64,000 nt of DNA, from NCBI RefSeq assembly GCF_002140175.1, contig NZ_NGMO01000002.1, positions 638,619 to 702,618 of the forward strand, in the 5' to 3' direction. The stretch comes from Candidatus Enterococcus wittei. Its GTDB lineage: Bacteria; Bacillota; Bacilli; Lactobacillales; Enterococcaceae. Positions 47,894 through 55,835 of this stretch are shown here, one piece after another. Within the stretch, counting starts at the first letter, position 1. Every line of letters starts with the position of its first letter. Both the position numbers and the translations under genes were made by a program. The notes under the pieces were generated by a model. The model was given only the letters and a program-made list of their open reading frames with translations, was not told where the DNA came from and did no database searches.

Positions 47894-48010
47894 TTTTTCT
47901 TTAGGAATAACACATTTTAAAATTTTCATAACGTTGATTATTTGCTACAATGTAATTATATGAAATTTGATAACGCTATTTTTTGTATAAATAAATAGGT
48001 GGTGAAATAG

Positions 48011-48901
48011 ATGTATGAAGAGAATGAACAACGTGAAAATGTTCGGACGGCGCGAAGACGTCGCCAAAAGCAAGAGGCACGACAGCGTTTAATGAAGATT
48101 GGCGCTATTGTAGTGGTATTCTTAGCACTTATTGGTGGAGTGACTGGATTATATATCCATGGGAAAAACAATACTAGTGCAAAGCCTTCAACAGTAACGA
48201 GTGAAACGACAACACGTACAAAAGAATCTACAACTATTTCTTCTGAGACTGAGGAGACACAGGAAAGTAGTGAAGCATCAGATACAAGAACCATCTCTGA
48301 ACAGTTACAAGCGGTGGTTACTGATTACTCCAAGAGAATCGAAGAAAAAGCACCAGTATTGATTGAAGAGTATCAAGCAGAGATCCAACATAATCAAGAT
48401 GGTGTAAGTGGATTATCGGCAATTGCAAATCAAAAAGCACGTGAATTGCAAGCAATCTCAGACGAAGGTATCAGTAAATTAAGAGGGATGTATCAAGATT
48501 CAGCGGCAAATGAAAAAGTAGATCTTGATACACTAATTAATCAATTAGCTGCAAATTATACCGAACAAGTAGCTAAAATCTCTGATATTTACTTGCGGAC
48601 GAGTGCTTCACTACAGTCAGAAACAGTAAGTAGTGAAACAGTGGCTTCTTCTGAAACAAGTACGACCACTGAAGCAACTTCAACAGTAACATCTGAATCT
48701 CAAGTAGCCCAAGAAACAACTCAAACAACAATAGAAAGTAGTACTCCAATGAGCCAAGCGACGACGGTTGTCCGAGAAGGCGAAGGACCTACTCAAATTG
48801 CTGAACGTACAGGTGTCCCTGTAGAGAAAATCCTATCCTTGAATGGAATGACAATGGATAACTTTTTCTTCAATCCTGGGGAAGTCGTGAAATTAGATTG
48901 A
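48011..48901 (+). CDS. Membrane-anchored LysM protein
   Basis: A 296-residue protein: a basic cytoplasmic N-terminus (RTARRRRQKQEARQRL), one membrane helix (about 29-49), a Ser/Thr/Glu-rich region, a helical stretch (about 95-195), a second Ser/Thr linker, and a C-terminal LysM-like domain (about 252-296, VREGEGPTQIAERTGVPVEKILSLNG ... FNPGEVVKL). It should bind peptidoglycan from outside the membrane. RBS AGGTGGTG lies 6 bases upstream. Confidence 0.8.
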   Translation: MYEENEQRENVRTARRRRQKQEARQRLMKIGAIVVVFLALIGGVTGLYIHGKNNTSAKPSTVTSETTTRTKESTTISSETEETQESSEASDTRTISEQLQAVVTDYSKRIEEKAPVLIEEYQAEIQHNQDGVSGLSAIANQKARELQAISDEGISKLRGMYQDSAANEKVDLDTLINQLAANYTEQVAKISDIYLRTSASLQSETVSSETVASSETSTTTEATSTVTSESQVAQETTQTTIESSTPMSQATTVVREGEGPTQIAERTGVPVEKILSLNGMTMDNFFFNPGEVVKLD

Positions 48902-48938
48902 TTTTTTAAAACTTAAAAGAATTCAGTTCCTAAAAAAG

Positions 48939-49113
48939 GTGGCTGGGACAGAAGTGGTTAGCTCCGAGAAATAAGAAGGGATTTACGAAAATTGCTTTTC
49001 AAATTTTTGTGAATTTCAGCTTATTATCGGAGGAGTTGCTTCTGATTCCGCCGATTATATGTATTTAGAGCGTGAAACAAGAGTAAATCATACTTTTGTT
49101 CCACGCTTTTTTA
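48939..49113 (+). repeat. Dispersed intergenic repeat, copy 2
   Basis: About 175 bases that are the reverse complement of 30987-31161 with scattered differences. It starts GGCTGGGACAGAAG and ends with an AGCGTG...CACGCT stem followed by TTTTTT, so this copy can act as a terminator for the LysM gene. No coding potential. Confidence 0.8.
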
Positions 49114-49483
49114 GGTAAATTTTTTTAATAATCAAGTGATGATCCGTGTGTAAAAATTGACTGTAGTTCTAGAAATTCTTGACTTATTTTTAAATGAACC
49201 TGCATTCATGCAATTGCTTGATTCTACATCAAATCAGTCATTTTTATTCCTAAGGCATCAAGATGAAAGTAAAAGCCAGATGTTCACATATTTGCATAAC
49301 AATCGTTATCTTCTTTGATATTTACTTCTCCAAGAATTGAAAAATAGGAATATCTGTATTTTTTTATAAAAACCTTATTATTACTTGGCAAAAAATGTGA
49401 TTGATAAGGAAAGGAGTAACGCTTTTTTGATTGGAGACTTGTAATCAACCTAATAATTAGTTAAACTATGTTTAAATAAAAAA
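49114..49483. other. Intergenic DNA upstream of the metal transporter
   Basis: No gene is recognisable. Near the end, TTAGTTAAACTA (49468-49479) resembles a degenerate second copy of the operator at 49484-49497 and may be a weaker binding site. Confidence 0.4.
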
Positions 49484-49497
49484 TTAGGTTAACCTAA
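49484..49497. promoter_or_regulatory. DtxR/MntR-type metalloregulator operator
   Basis: TTAGGTTAACCTAA is a perfect 14-base palindrome of the type bound by DtxR/MntR/EfaR repressors, 16 bases before the efaC start. It fits manganese-dependent repression of this transporter. Confidence 0.65.
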
Positions 49498-49513
49498 AAA
49501 GAGGGTGCTATAG

Positions 49514-50260
49514 TTGTATAATCACGAGATTATGATTCAAGATTTATCGGTAGCTTATCAAGGAAAAACAGTATTAAAAGAGATTGATGTTCTCATTCAG
49601 TCTCAAAAGATCACAGGTATTATTGGGCCTAATGGTGCTGGGAAATCGACTTTTATGAAAGCCTTATTAGAATTAGTACCTAAGTTGTCGGGGGAAATCT
49701 TGTTTTCCAACTTGCCGATTAAAAATATACGAAAAAAAATTGCTTATGTGGAGCAACGAAGTGAACTGGACCTATCCTTTCCAATTGATGTGTTTGGGGT
49801 CGTGTTGTTAGGAACTTATCCATCCTTAAAATTTGGGCGACGTCCAGGAAGAAAAGAAAAAGAACGGGCAAAACAAGCTTTGCTAAAAGTTGGTTTGGCA
49901 GATTATGAAAAAAGGCAAATCAGCGAATTATCTGGCGGTCAATTACAACGTGTTTTTATCGCACGTGCTTTGGCACAAGGTGCAGAATGGCTTTTTTTGG
50001 ATGAGCCATTTGTAGGAATTGATGCAGTAAGTGAAAGAAAGATTTTTTCGATTTTAAGTGAATTGAAAAAGGAAGGAAAGACGATCGTGATCGTACATCA
50101 TGATTTGCACAAGGTAGAGGCTTATTTCGATGAAGTGATTCTATTGAATCGCCAACTGATTGCTGCAGGTCCTGTTTCACAAGTCTTTACATCGGAAAAT
50201 TTACAATTAGCTTATGGTGAGGTGATTGGTCAGTTAGTGAAAGGGGAAATGAAAACATGA
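49514..50260 (+). CDS. efaC: Metal ABC transporter ATP-binding protein (EfaC-like)
   Basis: A 248-residue ATPase: Walker A GPNGAGKSTF, the LSGGQLQRVFIARAL signature, Walker B WLFLDEPFVGID and the switch histidine in IVHHDL. It powers uptake of Mn or Zn. The start is a TTG at 49514, because GAGGGTG lies 6 bases before it and the ATG at residue 7 has no ribosome site. It overlaps efaB by four bases. Confidence 0.9.
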   Translation: MYNHEIMIQDLSVAYQGKTVLKEIDVLIQSQKITGIIGPNGAGKSTFMKALLELVPKLSGEILFSNLPIKNIRKKIAYVEQRSELDLSFPIDVFGVVLLGTYPSLKFGRRPGRKEKERAKQALLKVGLADYEKRQISELSGGQLQRVFIARALAQGAEWLFLDEPFVGIDAVSERKIFSILSELKKEGKTIVIVHHDLHKVEAYFDEVILLNRQLIAAGPVSQVFTSENLQLAYGEVIGQLVKGEMKT

Positions 50261-51114
50261 TTCAATCGTTTATTGAAGGACTCGCTAATTATCAGTTCTT
50301 GCAGTATGCATTAACTACATCAATCCTTGTGGGGGTCGCTTCTGGAGTTATCGGCTCCTTTATTATTTTACGAGGGATGTCTTTGATGGGAGATGCGATT
50401 TCGCATGCAGTGCTTCCCGGAGTGGCTATCTCTTATATGTTTGGATTCAGTTATATTTTAGGAGCAACAGTTTTTGGCATGTTAACAGCTGGTGTGATCG
50501 GATTTGTTACTCAACGTAGTCAATTAAAAAATGATACAGCGATTGGCATTGTGTTTAGTTCTTTTTTTGCCTTAGGGATCATTTTGATTTCCTTTGCTCA
50601 AAGTGCAACCGATCTTTATCATATTTTATTTGGAAATGTGTTAGCAGTTAGGCAAAGTGACTTACAAATGACCGCATGGGTCAGCGGGATCGTTTTGTTG
50701 TTCATTTTTATTTTTTACAAAGAGCTGAAAATCACTTCTTTTGATCCCATGATGGCGAAGGCTTACGGGTTGAATACCACATTGATTCATTATTTATTGA
50801 TGTTTTTCCTCACGTTAGTAGCCGTTGTGAGCTTACAGACAGTAGGAACGATTCTGGTCATTTCTATGTTGATCACTCCAGCAGCTACTGCCTATCTCTT
50901 GACAGATCGGTTGGCTAAGATGATTGCTCTTTCAGCGACAGTTGGTGGCTTGAGTGCCATTGTAGGGGTGTTCTTCAGCTATAGTTACAATTGGCCTTCT
51001 GGAGCTACGATTGTTTTAGCAAGTGCCGTATTCTTTACATTCGCTTTTTTCTTTTCACCTAAAAAAGGCATTGTTTTTTCAAAAAGAAAACAGAGTAAAC
51101 GTACTGAAATGTAA
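50257..51114 (+). CDS. efaB: Metal ABC transporter permease (EfaB-like)
   Basis: A 285-residue permease of the ABC-3 family with about 8-9 membrane segments. Typical stretches are GSFIILRGMSLMGDAISHAVLPGVAISY, AIGIVFSSFFALGI and TVGTILVISMLITPAATAYLLTDRL. It pairs with efaC and efaA to import manganese. Confidence 0.93.
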   Translation: MIQSFIEGLANYQFLQYALTTSILVGVASGVIGSFIILRGMSLMGDAISHAVLPGVAISYMFGFSYILGATVFGMLTAGVIGFVTQRSQLKNDTAIGIVFSSFFALGIILISFAQSATDLYHILFGNVLAVRQSDLQMTAWVSGIVLLFIFIFYKELKITSFDPMMAKAYGLNTTLIHYLLMFFLTLVAVVSLQTVGTILVISMLITPAATAYLLTDRLAKMIALSATVGGLSAIVGVFFSYSYNWPSGATIVLASAVFFTFAFFFSPKKGIVFSKRKQSKRTEM

Positions 51115-51144
51115 AAAAATCATGAAAGATAAAGGTAGAAATAG

Positions 51145-52086
51145 ATGAAAAATAAAAAAAAGAATTTATCGATTATATTTGCTGTTCTATTTATTTTTGC
51201 CGGTTGTGGAAAATCTTCAGCTGGAAAAGACCAAGAAAAGTTATCAGTAGTCGCTACAAATTCAATTATCGCAGACATTGCAAAAGAAGTGGGACAAGAT
51301 CTTGTGGACATCCATAGTATTGTACCAGTTGGCACAGATCCTCATGAATATGAAGTACTACCGGAAGATATCAAAAAAACAAGTGATGCACAGGTGATTT
51401 TATATAATGGCTTAAATCTTGAAACTGGTAATCGTTGGTTCGCCAACTTGATGGAAACTGTCAAAAAAGAAGAGGGGCAAGATTACTTTGCGGTAAGTAA
51501 AGAAGTTACTCCGCTTTATTTAGCCGGTGGAGAAGCAGAATCAAAAGCAGATCCACATGCTTGGCTGGATTTGGGGAATGGCATCAAATACGTTCAGGAA
51601 ATCGCAAGGATTTTTGCTGAAAAAGATCCAGATCATAGAGAGCAATACGAAGAAAATGCCAATGCTTATAGTGAAAAATTAAGCGAATTGGATCAGCAAG
51701 CCAAAGAAAGTTTTGCTTTGATTCCTGAAAACCAAAAATTATTAGTGACTAGTGAAGGGGCATTTAAATATTTTTCAAAAGCGTATGATCTTCCTTCAAG
51801 TTATATTTGGGAGATCAATACTGAGAACCAAGGTACGCCAGAACAGATGAAAAATATCATCAATCAGGTGAGAGCATCTGATACACCGGTACTATTTGTC
51901 GAATCCAGTGTCGATCCGCGTAGCATGGAGCGTGTCGCTCATGAGACAGGTTTAAGTATCCATGAAAAACTATTTACAGATTCTATTGCCAAAGAAGGAG
52001 AAACCGGTGATTCTTACTATGGAATGATGAGATGGAATATTGAAACGATTTATGAAGGTCTGTCTGAAAAAAGAACAGCAGAATAA
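51145..52086 (+). CDS. efaA: Metal-binding lipoprotein of the ABC transporter (EfaA-like)
   Basis: A 313-residue solute-binding lipoprotein with a signal peptide and lipobox ending FAGCGK (Cys about 21). Metal ligands of the PsaA/EfaA family are present: His in PVGTDPHEYEVLPED, His in DPHAWLDLGNG, Glu in IWEINTENQGTPEQM and Asp in FTDSIAKEGETGDSYY. Homologues are Mn-binding proteins studied as endocarditis antigens. Confidence 0.92.
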   Translation: MKNKKKNLSIIFAVLFIFAGCGKSSAGKDQEKLSVVATNSIIADIAKEVGQDLVDIHSIVPVGTDPHEYEVLPEDIKKTSDAQVILYNGLNLETGNRWFANLMETVKKEEGQDYFAVSKEVTPLYLAGGEAESKADPHAWLDLGNGIKYVQEIARIFAEKDPDHREQYEENANAYSEKLSELDQQAKESFALIPENQKLLVTSEGAFKYFSKAYDLPSSYIWEINTENQGTPEQMKNIINQVRASDTPVLFVESSVDPRSMERVAHETGLSIHEKLFTDSIAKEGETGDSYYGMMRWNIETIYEGLSEKRTAE

Positions 52087-52142
52087 AAGAATGAAAAATT
52101 CTACACGTAATATAGTAATAAATTGTTATGATTGACTAAAAA

Positions 52143-52180
52143 TGGAGGAAGGAGACAGGAATCTTTCCTCTATTTTTTTT
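52143..52180 (+). terminator. Terminator after efaA
   Basis: TGGAGGAAGGA and TCTTTCCTCTA pair completely if G-U is allowed, around GACAGGAA, followed by TTTTTTTT. Confidence 0.88.
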
Positions 52181-52270
52181 GCCTAAAAAAATTCGTTCGT
52201 TTTTTATTTTTTAGATACCAATTTGAATAAAATTCCGTTATAGTTAAAGGTAAGAAAGGAAGGTGAAGCT

Positions 52271-53017
52271 ATGAATTTTACCCGTAAAGATAAACTTTTG
52301 ATTGCAGAAGAAATAACGAAAACAATCGCGCAACAGGAAAATATGGACAAAGATCAAGACCTTCAATTTCTTGAAACAGAAATGGCTAAATTGTTCATAG
52401 CGACTCCAGAAGAACTGGAAGAAGAACGTTATCCAGGGAAATGGCTTTTTGATGAATTCCAACCATTGGATGAAGAAACAGGAATAGGGTATTTTGTCTT
52501 TCTTTCATCTGTAGGCTTCATTCCGGGAGTATTAGTCAAACAACACAATGAACTTACGATTAAAGCATGGCCTGCTTTATTTTCAGTTATAGGCACAGAA
52601 GGTGTCATACAAAAAATACAGTCTGCATATTATAAGAGTGCTTTTATTGCCAATAGTAAATGGATGAATACGTTTTACAATCAATTGGTACAAATTGCAC
52701 GTCCAGGAGAAATCCCGCAAACTTTTACGTATGCACAACAAAAGAATTTATATGAAGAAGTTGTTTATTCGAGAGACTTATCCGAGTTCTCTGCCAAAGA
52801 GCAAGTACGCTTACATGAGTTATTGCATACCAAGCCAGTTTCCCTTAACTTTTTTAATGCTTTAGATAATCGTCGAAAATGGGTCTCTGTGAACTATTGG
52901 GAAGTGTTTGCAGCTAGAAATCGTTGGCTAAATGAACGTAAGGTTCCTGATCAACAGATCCAGTTTGTACAATTGAAAAAAGAGCGATTATATTATGGCC
53001 TTTATAGTCGGGTCTAA
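52271..53017 (+). CDS. Protein of unknown function upstream of queG
   Basis: A 248-residue soluble protein (MNFTRKDKLLIAEEI to YYGLYSRV). No signal peptide, membrane helix or motif I recognise. It is rich in Trp/Tyr/Phe and charged residues, with a helical N-terminus. It lies 14 bases before queG and probably shares its transcript. RBS AAAGGAAGG lies 7-8 bases upstream. Confidence 0.75.
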   Translation: MNFTRKDKLLIAEEITKTIAQQENMDKDQDLQFLETEMAKLFIATPEELEEERYPGKWLFDEFQPLDEETGIGYFVFLSSVGFIPGVLVKQHNELTIKAWPALFSVIGTEGVIQKIQSAYYKSAFIANSKWMNTFYNQLVQIARPGEIPQTFTYAQQKNLYEEVVYSRDLSEFSAKEQVRLHELLHTKPVSLNFFNALDNRRKWVSVNYWEVFAARNRWLNERKVPDQQIQFVQLKKERLYYGLYSRV

Positions 53018-53031
53018 GTTAGGGGGAGACA

Positions 53032-54198
53032 ATGACGTCAACTTTAAAAGAAGAAATCATTCAGGAAAGTAAACGACTAGGGATTGATAAAATCGGGTTT
53101 ACGACAGCTGAGCCTTTCGACTATTTAAAAGAATCATTGGAAGCACAAAAAGCTGCTGGACATACTTCTGGATTTGAACATCCTAATATCGATGAGCGCC
53201 TTTATCCTGAAATGACATTTGATCAACCAAGATCGATCATTGCTATTGCATTAGCCTATCCCACTAAAATCCATGAAAAGGTGCCAAAAGATGAGAAGAG
53301 AGGGCAGTTTGCTCGGGCTTCTTGGGGAATCGACTATCATGATATCTTACGTGAGCGACTGAAAGACTTGATTGAATTTATTCAGTCGAGGGCAAGCCAT
53401 TGGCAAAAAGAAGAAAACTGGCGGTTTGCACCAATGGTTGATACGGGTGAATTGATCGATGTAGCAGTAGCACAAAGAGCTGGATTAGGTTTTATTGGTC
53501 GAAATGGATTACTCATCACTGAAGAGTTTGGTTCTTTTGTCTACTTGGGGGAAATTATTACGAACATTGCATTTGAGCCAGACGAGCCTGGTGTATTTGG
53601 GTGTGGTGATTGCACGCGATGTGTTACAGCTTGTCCGACAAAAGCATTATTAGGCGATGGTCGAATGAACGCCCAAAGATGCTTATCTTATCAAACACAA
53701 ACAAAAGGTTTAATGCCAGAAGAATATCGAAAAAAAATGAGTAATGTCATCTATGGCTGTGATATTTGTCAATTAGTCTGTCCTTATAATCGAGGCAAAG
53801 ACTTTCATTTTCACGAAGAAATGGAACCTAAAGTAGAAGAAGTTTACCCTAAACTAAAACCAATGCTCGAGATGTCCAATAAAGAATTCAAGCAACAGTT
53901 TGGGCATTTAGCAGGTTCTTGGAGAGGAAAAAAACCGCTACAAAGGAATGCATTGATTGCGTTAGCAAATTTGGGAGATCGCTCTGCTCTGCCTCAGATT
54001 GAAGCATGTCTGGAAGACGTTCGCCCAGTTATTCGTGGTACAGCTGCCTGGGCTATTGGAAAATTAGGTGTCAAAGAACCAGAAAAATGGCAAGAAGTTC
54101 TCTCATTAACATTAGAAAAAGAGACAGAAGAAGAAATTATTCAAGAAATTCAGCAAGCAAAACAAATGTTACAAAAGAAAAATCGTAGAAAAAAATAA
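53032..54198 (+). CDS. queG: Epoxyqueuosine reductase
   Basis: A 388-residue enzyme that makes queuosine in tRNA from its epoxide precursor, using cobalamin and two [4Fe-4S] clusters. The cluster motifs are visible: [16 protein letters not shown] and [13 protein letters not shown]. The catalytic-region [27 protein letters not shown] and a C-terminal HEAT-like repeat ([20 protein letters not shown] ... AAWAIGKLG) complete the match. Confidence 0.95.
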   Translation: MTSTLKEEIIQESKRLGIDKIGFTTAEPFDYLKESLEAQKAAGHTSGFEHPNIDERLYPEMTFDQPRSIIAIALAYPTKIHEKVPKDEKRGQFARASWGIDYHDILRERLKDLIEFIQSRASHWQKEENWRFAPMVDTGELIDVAVAQRAGLGFIGRNGLLITEEFGSFVYLGEIITNIAFEPDEPGVFGCGDCTRCVTACPTKALLGDGRMNAQRCLSYQTQTKGLMPEEYRKKMSNVIYGCDICQLVCPYNRGKDFHFHEEMEPKVEEVYPKLKPMLEMSNKEFKQQFGHLAGSWRGKKPLQRNALIALANLGDRSALPQIEACLEDVRPVIRGTAAWAIGKLGVKEPEKWQEVLSLTLEKETEEEIIQEIQQAKQMLQKKNRRKK

Positions 54199-54225
54199 GT
54201 ATTTTGGTCATAATTGATTTTATTG

Positions 54226-54260
54226 TCCAGTAATTGTTGTAACAATTACTGGATTTTTTT
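54226..54260. terminator. Terminator after queG
   Basis: A perfect 13-bp stem (TCCAGTAATTGTT / AACAATTACTGGA) with a two-base centre, followed by TTTTTTT. Confidence 0.88.
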
Positions 54261-54576
54261 ATTTTTTTTTGCATTTTTTTGAAAAATGAGAAGGATTCCG
54301 CTAAAAAAGTGTTTTTTTTCGGAAAAGATTCCACACTTATATTACAAAAAACAGATTTTATAACTAATGATACATAAAATATATAAAACGATTCCACACT
54401 TGGTTTTAAAGGATTCTATGACTTTAGTCTGACTTATTTTTATTTCCTAATGTTACAAATGTTAAAAAAAACGTGTTTTTGTCATTAAATGTCACAATTC
54501 TTTCACCTATGAAATATTTCTAGATGATAAAGTTAATGACGTTGAGACAAAACAAGAGAACATAAAGGAGCTTAAT
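54261..54576. other. Leader/promoter region of the LysM protein gene
   Basis: AT-rich, without a gene. ATTCCACACTT occurs twice (54327-54337 and 54391-54401). A promoter must lie here, but I cannot choose among several weak matches. Confidence 0.4.
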
Positions 54577-55182
54577 ATGAATTCAATTAAAAAGATCGTT
54601 TTAGGAACAACTTTTGCCGCTGGTGCATCTGCAATGTTTGTAAGTACAACTGCACATGCTGACGAAGCATACACAGTTCAATCAGGTGATTCATTATCTA
54701 AAATTTCACAAAAATTTGCAGGTGACAATTCACTAATTAAAGCAATTGCTGAAGAAAATGGTATTTCAGACATCAACCGTATTTATGTTGGTGAAGAATT
54801 AACGATTCCAACAGAGGCTTCACAAGCAACACCAAAAACGACCACAGAAAAAGTAGAAACTCCTGTAGTAACTGAAACAACAGCGCAAGAACATACATAC
54901 GTTGCGCCAGTTGAAACAGTTGAAGTAGCTCCAGCTGCGCCTACTGTAACAACTTCAAGCAACAGTAGCTCTGCAAAAGAGTGGATTGCTCAAAAAGAAT
55001 CAGGTGGTTCTTATACTGCTACTAATGGACGTTATATCGGACGTTACCAATTAGATGCATCTTACTTGAACGGTGACTATTCAGCTGCCAATCAAGAACG
55101 TGTAGCAGAACAATATGTATCAGGACGTTATGGTTCATGGGATGCCGCTAAAGCTTTCTGGTTAGCAAACGGCTGGTACTAA
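54577..55182 (+). CDS. Secreted LysM protein with transglycosylase-like C-terminus
   Basis: A 201-residue exported protein: signal peptide ending in TAHADEA (about 28), one LysM domain (about 30-77; YTVQSGDSLSKISQKF ... RIYVGEELTIP), a Thr/Val/Pro linker and a C-terminal domain (about 130-201; WIAQKESGGSYTATNGRYIGRYQLDASYL ... AFWLANGWY). The last domain has the ESGG core of lytic-transglycosylase-like secreted proteins (Apf/SceD group). It likely acts on or binds peptidoglycan. Confidence 0.85.
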   Translation: MNSIKKIVLGTTFAAGASAMFVSTTAHADEAYTVQSGDSLSKISQKFAGDNSLIKAIAEENGISDINRIYVGEELTIPTEASQATPKTTTEKVETPVVTETTAQEHTYVAPVETVEVAPAAPTVTTSSNSSSAKEWIAQKESGGSYTATNGRYIGRYQLDASYLNGDYSAANQERVAEQYVSGRYGSWDAAKAFWLANGWY

Positions 55183-55244
55183 AAAACTAGATAAAATTAA
55201 AAACCAAGGGATCTGCTCATGTAGTTTTCTTAGGCTGTAGATAA

Positions 55245-55278
55245 AAAGGTGCTGGACATAAAGCCAGCATCTTTTTTT
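55245..55278 (+). terminator. Terminator after the secreted LysM gene
   Basis: AAAGGTGCTGG and CCAGCATCTTT pair (one G-U) around ACATAAAG, followed by TTTTT. Confidence 0.85.
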
Positions 55279-55301
55279 GTGATTTTGTAAATAAAATCGG
55301 C

Positions 55302-55327
55302 TTTTTGTCAAATGCTGTTGACAAAAA
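55302..55327. repeat. Inverted repeat upstream of the giant gene
   Basis: Perfect 10-base arms, TTTTTGTCAA and TTGACAAAAA, flank ATGCTG. The rest of 55279-55835 is AT-rich, with a TTGTATACAA palindrome at 55409-55418 and no credible gene. The promoter of the giant gene must be in this stretch, but I cannot place it. Confidence 0.5.
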
Positions 55328-55835
55328 CAAATCGTAGACTGATCGTATTGTCTGTGGCGTAATTTTTTTCGGGTTTCAATAACAAATAAAATAGTTGTTT
55401 ATCAAGTCTTGTATACAAATCGAGAAGATCATTTCATTTTATATAACTTTTTTAATTTTATATTTGGTATAGTCACAAATTCTGTACGGGCATGTTCCTT
55501 TTTTTATTTTATAATTTATATGAAAGCGGATTCTTAAAAGGAGATTTCAAAAAGTTACATAGAAAAGAGAAACTAACCGCAGCAGTGTGGTCTAGTGCAG
55601 TCAGATCTACTAAAGAAGTTTATATTGTGGTTTTTATCTATTTTTTGTTTTTAGGTTTGCTGAGTTGTTCCTTTTTACACGAAAAAATTGTTCCTTTTGA
55701 AGAAATGATGTAGAGTTGTTGGATCTATTCGTAGAAATTTGATTGGTGATGTAAAATCATGGATTTTTAGATGTTATTAAAATGAACACTTATGTAACAA
55801 AATAGTTCAATAATTTCAATGAAGGAGTGAAAAAG

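Noticed and set aside
55492-55713. A 73-residue frame upstream of the giant gene
   Set aside because: No ribosome site, strongly AT-driven composition and no recognisable features; more likely chance.
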